Below are positions 7,017 through 14,135 of a stretch of DNA of 20,515 nucleotides, one piece after another; positions within the stretch are counted from its first letter, which is position 1; each line of letters begins with the position of its first letter. A model generated the notes under the pieces. The model ran no database searches. It had not been told where the DNA came from and saw nothing but the letters and a program-made list of their open reading frames with translations. Position numbers and translations under genes: made by a program. This DNA is from Candidatus Paracaedibacteraceae bacterium UBA6184 (GTDB taxonomy: Bacteria > Pseudomonadota > Alphaproteobacteria > UBA6184), in assembly GCA_002422845.1 (NCBI GenBank), contig DITM01000055.1, forward strand, positions 1 to 20,515, written 5' to 3'.

Positions 7017-8291
7017 ATGTCACAGGGTAAGGCACGTCTTATATTACCGAATGGTAAAGAGCATGCGTTTGAGATACTGACAGGAGCGGCAGGCCCTGAT
7101 GTTATCGATATTAGATCTTTATATGACGAGACCGGGTATTTTACATATGACCCTGGGTTTACGTCGACGGCAAGCTGTGAATCAGCCATTACCTTTATTG
7201 ATGGGGATCAAGGTATATTATCCCATCGTGGGTATTCTATCGAATCGTTAGCTGAGAATTGTACATTTTTGGAAGTGGCGCATTTACTGTTATATGGGGA
7301 TTTGCCACAAGACAAAGAGTTAAAAGAGTTTCAAGATGACATTGTTCATCATTCGTTGTTACATGAACAAGCCATCAAATTTTACGAAGGATTTCGTCGA
7401 GATGCCCATCCAATGGCAATTATGATGGGTGTTGTGGGTGGGTTAGCGGCCGTATATCATGATCATTTAGATGTAAATGACACGGGGCATCGCGATTTAA
7501 TCTGCAAACGCTTAATCGCAAAAATGCCAACCATCGCAGCCTATGCTTATAAATATTCCATAGGGCAACCGTTTATATACCCATCGAATACCCTTTCGTA
7601 TGCGGGGAATTTTTTGAAGATGATGTTTGGGGTGCCTACGGAAACGTACGAGATAAACCCAATAGTGGAAAGAGCATTAGATCGCATTTTTATTTTGCAT
7701 GCGGATCATGAGCAGAATGCATCAACGTCCACGGTTCGACTGGCAGGGTCAACGGGGGGGGATCCGGTTGCCTGTGTCGCAGCGGGCGTTGCCAGTTTGT
7801 GGGGCCCCGCGCATGGGGGGGCTAATGAGGCCGTACTAAAGATGTTGGCCGAGATTGGTTCAAAAGAAAATATTCCAGAGTATATACGTCGGGCAAAGGA
7901 TAAAAACGATCCATTTCGATTAATGGGCTTTGGACATCGGGTATATAAGAACTACGATCCGCGCGCAAAAGTAATGCAAAAAACCTGCTATGAGGTGCTA
8001 GATCAAATGCACGTTCAAAATCCATTGTTAGAGCTAGCAATCGAGTTAGAGCAATTTGCACTGCAAGATGAATACTTTATTGAACGCAAATTATATCCCA
8101 ATGTCGATTTTTATTCGGGAATTATTTTAAGTGCAATAGGTATTCCAACCAACATGTTTACGGTGATGTTTGCCTTAGCAAGAACAGTAGGGTGGGTGTC
8201 GCATTGGAAAGAGATGATTGAAACGCCTAGCCTTAAAATTAGTCGTCCGCGTCAACTGTATACCGGAAAAGTTAACCGAAAGTTACCATAA
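7017..8291 (+). CDS. gltA: Citrate synthase (type II, proteobacterial)
   Basis: Condenses oxaloacetate and acetyl-CoA to citrate, the entry step of the TCA cycle. The product as called has 424 aa, the family's usual length. It shows the conserved DPGFTSTASCES region (~45-56), ITFIDGDQGIL and HRGYSI, the substrate histidine in WGPAHGGANEAVL (His266), the catalytic histidine in GFGHRVYKNYDPR (His307) and the aspartate in NVDFYSG (Asp364). The start chosen is ATG at 7017 with AAAGG eight bases upstream. It aligns with the ends of known GltA proteins (MSQGKARL versus MADTKAKL), whereas an upstream TTG at 6975 would add 14 residues without a ribosome site. A small membrane-protein gene follows after 13 bases. 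Confidence 0.97.
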   Translation: MSQGKARLILPNGKEHAFEILTGAAGPDVIDIRSLYDETGYFTYDPGFTSTASCESAITFIDGDQGILSHRGYSIESLAENCTFLEVAHLLLYGDLPQDKELKEFQDDIVHHSLLHEQAIKFYEGFRRDAHPMAIMMGVVGGLAAVYHDHLDVNDTGHRDLICKRLIAKMPTIAAYAYKYSIGQPFIYPSNTLSYAGNFLKMMFGVPTETYEINPIVERALDRIFILHADHEQNASTSTVRLAGSTGGDPVACVAAGVASLWGPAHGGANEAVLKMLAEIGSKENIPEYIRRAKDKNDPFRLMGFGHRVYKNYDPRAKVMQKTCYEVLDQMHVQNPLLELAIELEQFALQDEYFIERKLYPNVDFYSGIILSAIGIPTNMFTVMFALARTVGWVSHWKEMIETPSLKISRPRQLYTGKVNRKLP

Positions 8292-8304
8292 ATTAGGGGG
8301 TCTT

Positions 8305-8487
8305 ATGATGAAAAAAGCTGCGTATAAACAAGAGTCTATAGCCTATAATTTCCCAGGGTTAATGCAGCCCAAACGTAAGTATGCAGTCAACGATAACCGT
8401 ATGCCTAAGTTAGGTATGATGTTAACACATGTATCGTTGATGAGCCTTGCATTCGGAGTGTTTTATATCATTCAATTGCTTGTATAA
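8305..8487 (+). CDS. Small membrane protein of unknown function (60 aa)
   Basis: A 60-residue product with a basic, soluble N-terminal half (KKAAYKQES, QPKRKYAVNDNR) and one predicted C-terminal membrane helix from about residue 38 (GMMLTHVSLMSLAFGVFYII). The tandem ATGs at 8305 and 8308 sit four and seven bases after AGGGGG, so either could be used. It starts 13 bases after gltA and its TAA is immediately followed by the ATG of the yraN remnant, so all three probably share a transcript. The frame also continues upstream into the end of gltA, but the ribosome site fixes this start. I do not recognise the family. Confidence 0.7.
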   Translation: MMKKAAYKQESIAYNFPGLMQPKRKYAVNDNRMPKLGMMLTHVSLMSLAFGVFYIIQLLV

Positions 8488-8852
8488 ATGCCAAAAGTTT
8501 TTAGAAACTCATATAATCGTGGGATGCAGGGTGAATCTGTAGCGCTTGCCTTTTTAAATTTGCGTGGGTATCATATCTTAGCAAAGCGATATCGCACACC
8601 CTTGAAATTGATATTATCGCACGGTATGATACTATGATAGTATGTGTAGAGGTTAAAACTAGAAGTACAATAAGCTCTAGTTTACAGGCTTTGCAGGTGC
8701 GACAACAGGAACGGATTATGAACGCCTATTTGCATTTTATTCAATCGTTTCCAGATTATGCGAATGATGCAGTGCGTTTTGACGTTATTGTGTGTGCGCC
8801 CAATTCTAAACCGTTACACATTAAAAATGCATTTGAGGCAAATCATGATTAA
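8488..8852 (+). pseudogene. Frameshifted YraN/UPF0102-family protein
   Basis: The first frame (8488 to a TGA at 8635-8637) gives NRGMQGESVALAFLNLRGY and AKRYRTP, the N-terminal half of UPF0102 proteins. The second half, GEIDLI-like EIDIIARYDTMIVCVEVKTR and then RFDVIVC, lies in the frame one base back, from 8604 to 8852. The break is at 8602-8604, where the expected glycine of the GEID motif is missing, so a small deletion (one base or four bases) is likely. The family resembles Holliday-junction-resolvase-like nucleases (E-ID-EVK core); its cellular role is not established. No slippery heptamer is present, so a programmed frameshift is unlikely; a sequencing error remains possible. The end overlaps the lipoprotein gene by eight bases, as neighbours in an intact operon would. 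Confidence 0.8.
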
Positions 8853-9411
8853 ATCTATTTTTCAGTTAAAATATTATGTCGGCATAAGTTGTGTGCTAGC
8901 CCTTTCGGCCTGTGAACATTTGCAAAAAGATGCAAAATCAGTTGAGGCCAGTTACCAAAAATCAGCCTCAGATACTGTCATTTACACCAATATTGTACAA
9001 GTGTTGCAAAACATTCGAAGGGATTTACCTTCGGAAGTGCGACTGATTGTTTTACAAGGTCGTGTGTTGTTGGTTGGGTATGTTGCGAATGCTCAGGAAC
9101 ATATTGATGTTGTGAATGCTATCTGGAAAATTAAGGGCGTTCAAGAGGTGATCGATCATTTAGAACATGTGCCATCGAATGAGAAAATAGGATTTGATCT
9201 CCAAAATACCTTTATAAAAACTCAGCTGGATACAATGTTTTTAACAAATTCAGCGGTGCATTATGGGAATTTTCAATATATGGTCTTTAAAAAGAACTTA
9301 TATGTTCTGGCCTGCACAGCTTCAGAGACGGAAAAAGAGGCGTTTTATGCCATGGTAAAGAAAACTCCAACACTTCAAAAAGTATATTTCTATAGTACTC
9401 ATCGGCAATAA
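8845..9411 (+). CDS. BON-domain outer-membrane-type lipoprotein (DolP/YraP-like)
   Basis: 188 aa. Residues 1-22 form a lipoprotein signal with lipobox LSAC and Cys23 as the modified residue. Residues ~41-110 (SDTVIYTNIVQVLQ to VIDHLEHV) match a BON domain, with the typical glycine-valine strand pattern (VLQGRVLLVGYV), and residues ~115-185 look like a second, more divergent BON unit. In enterobacteria the BON lipoprotein DolP (YraP) is encoded near yraN and supports outer-membrane integrity; the same neighbourhood here supports an envelope role. The start is the ATG at 8845, six bases after GAGG, giving a proper signal peptide; the longer frame from 8758 is an extension into yraN. Confidence 0.82.
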   Translation: MIKSIFQLKYYVGISCVLALSACEHLQKDAKSVEASYQKSASDTVIYTNIVQVLQNIRRDLPSEVRLIVLQGRVLLVGYVANAQEHIDVVNAIWKIKGVQEVIDHLEHVPSNEKIGFDLQNTFIKTQLDTMFLTNSAVHYGNFQYMVFKKNLYVLACTASETEKEAFYAMVKKTPTLQKVYFYSTHRQ

Positions 9412-9413
9412 TA

Positions 9414-9983
9414 ATGAGTCAAATTGTTGTGTTAAATGGATGCAGTTCTGCGGGGAAGACATCTATTTCCAAGGCTATTCAAGCGCTTTCCAAAACACCC
9501 TGGTTGCATGTTGGAATTGATACGTTCATTGGAATGTTGCCATCAAAGTTTTTAGAATTCGGAGATCAGGCAGCTGAAGGATATTATTCTTTTGTGCGGA
9601 GTGAAAATGAGCGAGGGGCCTGTATTCATGTAAAAACTGAGCCCAAGGGAGATGTGTTTTTTCAGGAACATGTACCAAAAATCGTACAACTTTTGGCAGA
9701 CTTTGGTCACGATATTGTCGTGGACGAAGTGATCTTTGATAAATCCAATATGGATCAGTATCTTCAAAAGCTTAGCAGTCACAGAGTTTTTTTAGTTCAA
9801 GTAACGTGTGATATTGATGTGTTGTTAGAGCGTGAACGCTTAAGAGGCGATAGAGTTATTGGGCTAGCGAATGATCAGTTTGATCGATTTCAATCATTTT
9901 CATATGAGTATGATTTAACTGTGGATACAACGACTGTTTCTGCGATGGATAATGCACGTCGGATATTAGCAGCGGTTAAATAA
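9414..9983 (+). CDS. Chloramphenicol phosphotransferase-like P-loop kinase
   Basis: 189 aa. It has an N-terminal P-loop NGCSSAGKTS (8-17), the acidic residue in VGIDTFIG (~34-41), the VVDEVIFD segment and a C-terminal RERLRGDRVIGLA-like run (~140-152) ending in YDLTVDTT. This order of motifs matches the chloramphenicol 3-O-phosphotransferase family (CPT, PF07931). Family members phosphorylate small hydroxylated compounds; actual chloramphenicol resistance cannot be inferred. It begins two bases after the lipoprotein stop without a clear ribosome site, suggesting coupled translation. It is the last gene of the gltA-side cluster. Confidence 0.82.
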   Translation: MSQIVVLNGCSSAGKTSISKAIQALSKTPWLHVGIDTFIGMLPSKFLEFGDQAAEGYYSFVRSENERGACIHVKTEPKGDVFFQEHVPKIVQLLADFGHDIVVDEVIFDKSNMDQYLQKLSSHRVFLVQVTCDIDVLLERERLRGDRVIGLANDQFDRFQSFSYEYDLTVDTTTVSAMDNARRILAAVK

Positions 9984-9985
9984 TA

Positions 9986-10050
9986 TGCGATTTGAGGGCG
10001 ACTGCTGCCGTCTGGTCCGTAAAGCGCCCCTGAGCCGCATAAGCTTGTAG
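9986..10050. repeat. R2 short intergenic repeat, copy 2
   Basis: Matches 378-447 (see that entry). It lies between the convergent kinase and protease genes. On the minus strand an open frame runs from the protease's last codons, in a different reading frame, through this repeat: it reads QAYAAQGRFTDQTAAVALKS and ends at a TAA near 9984. It could therefore be the displaced original C-terminus of the protease, or a repeat that inserted there. Confidence 0.5.
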
Positions 10051-10052
10051 GA

Positions 10053-11108
10053 TTAAACGACGCCTGAACACATCGTAAAGTGATATGTCAGTAACGTTAA
10101 GTAGCTATCGTCTATCGGTGTTTTATGATTGTGAAAATAGTGAGTTATTGCAGTTAAGATATTAGAAGAGCCCAGATTCAACAAGATCGCAGCTAGAAAA
10201 TCGTGTTGAGCTTGACGCAAGATGTTGATAGGGGACACTCCACGAGCGCGATTTTTCCATTGATGCTGTAAGTATTGACACATAAAACGAGTGAGTGGCT
10301 TTAATAACGAATGTTCTTCGCAGCTAATTGATTCGTCATCATGAGGATCGCGTATGCACGTGCCCGTTAAATCACCAGCGATACATGTCCCCATATGTGG
10401 TTTTTTAAGCCAAACTTCTTGTTGTGCCGGAGAGGCTAACTCTAAAGATGCAAACAAAGCCGATACATCGCCAAAGCATTCATGTAAGGCTTTGTGATCT
10501 AATCGACCGGTTTTGAGTAAGCCTGGAGCCATGGCATCTAAACAGGCATGTCCTGCTTCATGAGCCACCACATCAAAGGATGAGCACGTGTATTTTGTTC
10601 GACCCTTGTCAACGAACTGTGGAAATACAAGTTCAGGAGTTCCAGGATCATAGTAAGCATTCAGTTGGCATCCTTCCATACACGCGGCATGTGGGTTGAT
10701 TGTGAGTGGCGGTTGTTTTCTCCAATTACCCGTTGCTACACACATAAGAGTACAGCCCGTTGTGGGACACCCTTGCGGAAAGCTATCCAGCGTATTTTGC
10801 CATAACGCTTGTACCAGGCGAACCGTTCCAAAGGTTCCTTGTGCTTGATCAACGGCTTTACGTGTGTTAGCCGATAGGAGCCTTCCCGACGATTTTAATG
10901 TACGACTGTCGGCTGTTAGTATGTCACTTGATAAAGCTCCAAGAGCGCCATCAACTACGTGAGTTTTTGGTAAGTCTTCTCGTACTGTTTCTCATATTAG
11001 CGTTTTAGATGTGTAAAAGCGATCGGGCGGGGTAATTAAAACCTCGCTTGCGATCAGTTGGTTAATAACAAGGCATAGGGATAGTATGGTATAAATATAT
11101 TTCTTCAT
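10053..11108 (-). pseudogene. Secreted thermolysin-like (M4-type) metalloprotease with in-frame TGA
   Basis: Read from ATG 11106-11108, which has a strong ribosome site (GAGAGGA, seven bases), the frame gives a signal peptide (MKKYIYTILSLCLVINQLIA) and runs 351 codons to TAA, interrupted once by TGA at codon 39 (10992-10994). After that the frame is intact: NAYYDPGTPELVFPQF, then the zinc motif HEAGH (His183, Glu184, His187) and a glutamate in HECFGD (Glu210) as the likely third ligand, an arrangement of M4/thermolysin-type peptidases. The C-terminal part is short for M4 and I could not place the proton-donor histidine. Beyond the stop another frame stays open into R2. It is either a recently broken gene, a readthrough product, or translated from an internal start lacking the signal peptide. 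Confidence 0.72.
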
Positions 11109-11117
11109 GATAAAATC

Positions 11118-11145
11118 CTCTCAGGTTGAACAACTTGACCCAGAG
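11118..11145. promoter_or_regulatory. Hairpin covering the protease ribosome-binding site
   Basis: CTCT (11118-11121) pairs with AGAG (11142-11145) around an inner stem (11124-11129 with 11135-11140, two G-U type pairs). In the minus-strand mRNA this stem includes the GAGAGGA ribosome site of the protease gene, so it could limit translation. Read on the plus strand the hairpin is followed at once by seven T's (11147-11153) and looks like a terminator. Which role is real cannot be told. Confidence 0.35.
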
Positions 11146-11209
11146 ATTTTTTTGTGATTATTGGATAAGGTCACTATCAGATATACACTAATTTTTTATC
11201 GAGGATCAA

Positions 11210-11311
11210 ATGAAAAAAATAAAGGTGTTTCAACGCAACTTAATTTGGGGGATGGCTGCTTTTCTGCTATGTTGGTATACTATTTCAAAAATGGGGAGAA
11301 CGTGGATTTGA
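11210..11311 (+). pseudogene. Orphan duplicated leader of the oligoendopeptidase gene (33 codons)
   Basis: The stretch from about 11195 to 11300 repeats the 5' end of the gene at 12105: the same GAGGATCAAATGAAAAAAA ribosome-site and start region, then GGGATGGCTGCTTTTCTGCTAT-like sequence, TTGGTATACTA and a GGGGAG motif. The resulting 33-residue peptide contains LIWGMAAFLLCWYT and stops at TGA without the peptidase. It is a partial tandem duplication, or the scar left when the genes now at 11360-11993 entered between leader and peptidase. Expression of a free signal-peptide-like product is possible because the ribosome site is kept. Confidence 0.65.
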
Positions 11312-11359
11312 ACTTCCTAAATGTACTAAAAAATCTAAGAAATAGAAAGGATTGTAACA

Positions 11360-11587
11360 ATGGAATATGTGTATAGTTTGACGCATGAAGTTTATATTAT
11401 TGAGGAGCCCGAAAAAGATGATTGGGTTGACCTTGGTGTATATTCTACCCAAGAGAAAGCCGAAGAAGCATTAAACAGATTTAGAAAACTAAAACGCTTT
11501 GCAGCGTACCAAGATGGATTTGATATTTGTCGATGTAAAATTAATCGAGATGGTTGGACTTCAGGTTACGCAACAGTTTGGTATTAA
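11360..11587 (+). CDS. Small DUF7336-like protein, paralog 1
   Basis: 75 aa, soluble and charged. It has the pattern VYSLTHEVYI, then LGVYSTQEKAEEALNRFRK (~30-48), an aromatic-rich segment with GFDICRCKINRD and a C-terminal GWTSGY. This resembles the family annotated DUF7336 (YxxxH, GvYss-eeA-eAi, GF-I, D). Its function is unknown; such proteins often sit in small accessory gene clusters, and an immunity-like role would be speculation. AAAGGA lies eight bases before the ATG. The next gene, 11 bases on, is a paralog, so the pair arose by tandem duplication. Confidence 0.7.
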   Translation: MEYVYSLTHEVYIIEEPEKDDWVDLGVYSTQEKAEEALNRFRKLKRFAAYQDGFDICRCKINRDGWTSGYATVWY

Positions 11588-11598
11588 AGGGTGAAACT

Positions 11599-11802
11599 AT
11601 GAAAATAGTATTTAAATTAGAACATTACAGTTGAAAAGATGATAGGGACAGCGCAAAGTACATAGGGTATTATGAGTCAAAAGAAGAAGCAGAAAAAGCG
11701 ATTGAACGTACGGTGAAACTAGAGGGGTTTTGCGATTGCCCAGAAGGTTTTGTAATTCAAGAAATTGAGATTGATAAAGACTTGATTCCCTGCGTGGACT
11801 AG
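11599..11802 (+). pseudogene. Small DUF7336-like protein, paralog 2, with in-frame TGA
   Basis: 67 codons from ATG 11599 (AAAGGGTG ten bases upstream) to TAG, with TGA as codon 12 (11632-11634). The peptide reads MKIVFKLEHYS, stop, KDDRDSAKYIGYYESKEEA and then KLEGFCDCPEGFVI. It follows paralog 1 along its length (GYYESKEEAEKAIER versus GVYSTQEKAEEALNR; GFVIQEIEIDKD versus GFDICRCKINRD). Everything except the TGA looks intact, which suggests a recent nonsense mutation or readthrough. The second half alone has no good start. Confidence 0.68.
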
Positions 11803-11816
11803 GACTAATTCTATAG

Positions 11817-11993
11817 TCACTAAAACCGAAACCAAGTTATGCAGGCGTTCCACTTGTCGCAGGTGGTGTAATAGTATTAGAAGTGCTGGGCGGGACAGCA
11901 TTCGTGCCACAACTAGCGATAGGGGTGTTGATAGTTAGAGATTTATATGTAACATAGAAGTTGCCTCCGGGTTGGTTTGACGCGAATTACTAG
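11817..11993 (+). pseudogene. Stop-interrupted hydrophobic coding remnant
   Basis: Between TAG 11814-11816 and TAG 11955-11957 a start-less frame of 46 codons reads KPKPSYAGVPLVAGG, VLEVLGGTAFVPQ and VLIVRDLYVT. The same frame goes on with KLPPGWFDANY to another TAG at 11991-11993. The composition (hydrophobic, glycine-rich, then a LPPGW motif) looks like decayed protein rather than random DNA, possibly the tail of a larger exported or toxin-like protein. I cannot assign it. The rest of the gap to 12104 holds only AT-rich sequence and the ribosome site of the next gene. Confidence 0.35.
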
Positions 11994-12104
11994 AATCAAT
12001 CTGACATCACCTTTATAGTTCTGCGTTTTTATCCAAAGTTTAATATTAGGTTCTCTTTGTAATTGCGAATCTGATAAACTGAAGTCCAATTTATTGAGGA
12101 TCAA

Positions 12105-13979
12105 ATGAAAAAAAACGGAACATTTCGCTATAAGTTAATTTTGGGAATGGCTGCTTTTCTGCTATCTTGGTATACTAGTTCAAACACTGTAACGGGGAGC
12201 AAAAACATGACACTTAACACATCTGTACCAAGCTGGAATTTAACAGATTTATTTCCAGGATATGATCATCCGGCGGTTGAACGCCATTTACAACAGTTGG
12301 ATAAAGACGTTGCGATCTTTGTCAGCTCTTACAAAGAAAAAGTTGCTGTATTGTCAGCGGCTGAGCTTGTAACGGCGATTCAGGCCTATGAAGCATTGTC
12401 CGATCAAATGGGTAAAATAAGTGCATATGCATACCTTTTATATGCTCAAGATCGTTCGGATACCAACATCAGTGTGTTTTATCAAAACATGTATGAACAT
12501 ACAAATCGTTTAAGCACGGATATCTTATTCTTTACCCTTGAATTGAATCTGTTAAGTGATCAGCAACTGGCAGCTTTGTACGCACTGGAACCTTTGTTAG
12601 TACGATACAAACCCTGGATTTCCAACGTTAGGTTGTTTAAAGATCATCAGCTTTCCGATGAGATGGAGCGCTTGATGCAAGAAAAGTCCATTCCCTCAGA
12701 GGGATCGTGGATTCGTTTGTATGACGAAGTTTGCGCAGATATGCGGTTTGTTATGGATGGCACGATGTATCCAATTTCCGAAGTCTTAAATCGAATGGTG
12801 CACAATGATGAAAACATTCGAAAAACTGCAGCTATGGCTTTGTCCAAAGGGTTGAAAGACAATGCGCGAGTTTTTGCAATGATCATGAATACGTTATCTC
12901 AAAACTTATCGTTAGACAATAAATGGCGCAAGTTTTCAACGGTTGATGGGTCCAGACATTTATCGAATCAAATTGATTCAGAAGTTGTTGCTGCGTTAAC
13001 GACAGCAGTGAAAAATTCATATAGAACATTATCTCATCGATATTACGCATTAAAAGCCAAGCGTTTTGGAAAAGCTAAATTACAGTATTGGGATCGAAAT
13101 GCTCCGTACCCAGCAGCACCCGAAACAGATATTTCTTGGGATAAAGCAAAGGATATTGTGTTGCAGGCATACTCTGCATTTTCACCAGAAATGTCAGCGA
13201 TTGCTGCGCAGTTCTTTGATCGTCGTTGGATCGATGGAACATTGCGCCCAGGTAAAGATTCAGGTGCATTTTCACATCCGGTGGTACCGTCTGCGCATCC
13301 ATACATCCTGATGAATTATCACGGAAAGCAACGGTGCGTAATGACGTTGGCGCATGAGTTGGGACATGGAATCCATCAAGTGTTAGCCAAAGACCAAGGC
13401 GCATTAATGGCAGATACCCCACTAACATTGGCAGAAACGGCCAGCGTATTTGGTGAAATGCTAACGTTCCAATCATTGTTGAAACAGGCAACTCCTGAAC
13501 AAAAGCAATATTTATTAGCGGGAAAAATTGAGGACATGTTGAATACCGTTGTCCGTCAAGTTGCATTTTATGAATTCGAAAAACGCTTGCACACGGCGCG
13601 TCAAAAAGGTGAGTTGTCGGTTGCTGATATTTCAGAAATTTGGATGTCTGTTCAATCTGAAAGTTTAGGTGATGCCATCCAAATGGATGAAACCTATGAT
13701 ATCTACTGGGCGTATATCTCTCACTTTTATCATGCGCCATTCTACGTATATGCCTATGCATTTGGCGATTGCTTGGTTAATTCGTTGTACGCTTATTATC
13801 AAGAGAATCCAACCGGATTCCAAGATAAGTATATGACGTTGTTAAAGGCCGGTGGTAGCAAGCGATATGATGAAGCGCTGAAGCCCTTTGGATTTGATTT
13901 AAAAGATCCTGCATTTTGGACTAAAGGATTAAGCATGATTGAAGGCTTTATCCAAGAATTTGAACAGTTATCGAAATAG
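12105..13979 (+). CDS. pepF: M3-family oligoendopeptidase F with N-terminal export-like leader
   Basis: Zinc metallopeptidase that degrades short peptides. The long form has 624 aa. The C-terminal catalytic domain carries HELGH (His417, Glu418, His421) and the third ligand in LAETASVFGE (Glu444), the M3 arrangement; the N-terminal half (TDLFPGYDHPAVERHLQQLD and onward) is the usual oligoendopeptidase helical region. Residues 1-34 are extra: basic MKKNGTFRYK, then hydrophobic LILGMAAFLLSWYT, resembling a signal peptide or anchor. PepF is normally cytoplasmic. A second start, ATG 12207 (residue 35), has its own GGGGAG seven bases upstream and gives an ordinary 590-aa cytoplasmic enzyme, so two forms are possible. 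The 12105 start has GAGG five bases upstream. A copy of the leader lies at 11210. Confidence 0.92.
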   Translation: MKKNGTFRYKLILGMAAFLLSWYTSSNTVTGSKNMTLNTSVPSWNLTDLFPGYDHPAVERHLQQLDKDVAIFVSSYKEKVAVLSAAELVTAIQAYEALSDQMGKISAYAYLLYAQDRSDTNISVFYQNMYEHTNRLSTDILFFTLELNLLSDQQLAALYALEPLLVRYKPWISNVRLFKDHQLSDEMERLMQEKSIPSEGSWIRLYDEVCADMRFVMDGTMYPISEVLNRMVHNDENIRKTAAMALSKGLKDNARVFAMIMNTLSQNLSLDNKWRKFSTVDGSRHLSNQIDSEVVAALTTAVKNSYRTLSHRYYALKAKRFGKAKLQYWDRNAPYPAAPETDISWDKAKDIVLQAYSAFSPEMSAIAAQFFDRRWIDGTLRPGKDSGAFSHPVVPSAHPYILMNYHGKQRCVMTLAHELGHGIHQVLAKDQGALMADTPLTLAETASVFGEMLTFQSLLKQATPEQKQYLLAGKIEDMLNTVVRQVAFYEFEKRLHTARQKGELSVADISEIWMSVQSESLGDAIQMDETYDIYWAYISHFYHAPFYVYAYAFGDCLVNSLYAYYQENPTGFQDKYMTLLKAGGSKRYDEALKPFGFDLKDPAFWTKGLSMIEGFIQEFEQLSK

Positions 13980-13998
13980 TGACATTTGTCTCTCTTAA

Positions 13999-14106
13999 CG
14001 GCTTGCTGTTAAAAGCAAGCCGAAGGGTGGGTTGATCGCGTGGAGCGCATGCGACACCGCGACATGGGCGGGCAATGAATTGCCATCCAAGCGTTAGCGA
14101 GGATGC
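13999..14106. other. Cluster of intergenic hairpins
   Basis: Four stems follow one another after pepF: a perfect 9-bp stem CGGCTTGCT/AGCAAGCCG (13999-14007 with 14014-14022), TCGCG/CGCGA (14036-14040 with 14058-14062), GGCAA-TGAA-TTGCC (14071-14084) and CATCC/GGATG (14084-14088 with 14101-14105). The first may end the pepF transcript but lacks a following T-run. The remainder looks like palindromic intergenic repeat material and includes R3 copy 2. Confidence 0.45.
14025..14055. repeat. R3 degenerate intergenic motif, copy 2
   Basis: GGGTGGG, four bases, TCG, nine bases, CATGCGAC, corresponding to 6880-6909. It is embedded in the hairpin cluster between pepF and the ABC1 kinase gene. Homology is weak and rests on word order and spacing. 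Confidence 0.3.
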
Positions 14107-14135
14107 CTATTTAGGAAATTTAAAGGGTAGTGTGG

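Noticed and set aside
8600..8610. Programmed frameshift in the yraN gene
   Set aside because: No slippery heptamer or stimulating structure is visible, and the conserved glycine codon is missing, so a deletion or sequencing error is simpler.
11161..11376. 71-aa frame starting at TTG 11161
   Set aside because: It runs in another frame over the duplicated pepF leader, whose real start and ribosome site are at 11210, and has no domain features.
10992..11634. Reassignment of TGA to tryptophan in this genome
   Set aside because: TGA is the stop of atpD and atpH, where it overlaps the next start codon in the usual ATGA arrangement, and both proteins end at the normal length.
13075..13761. 228-aa minus-strand open frame
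   Set aside because: Antisense to the catalytic region of pepF, with no ribosome site and the residue bias expected of a shadow frame.
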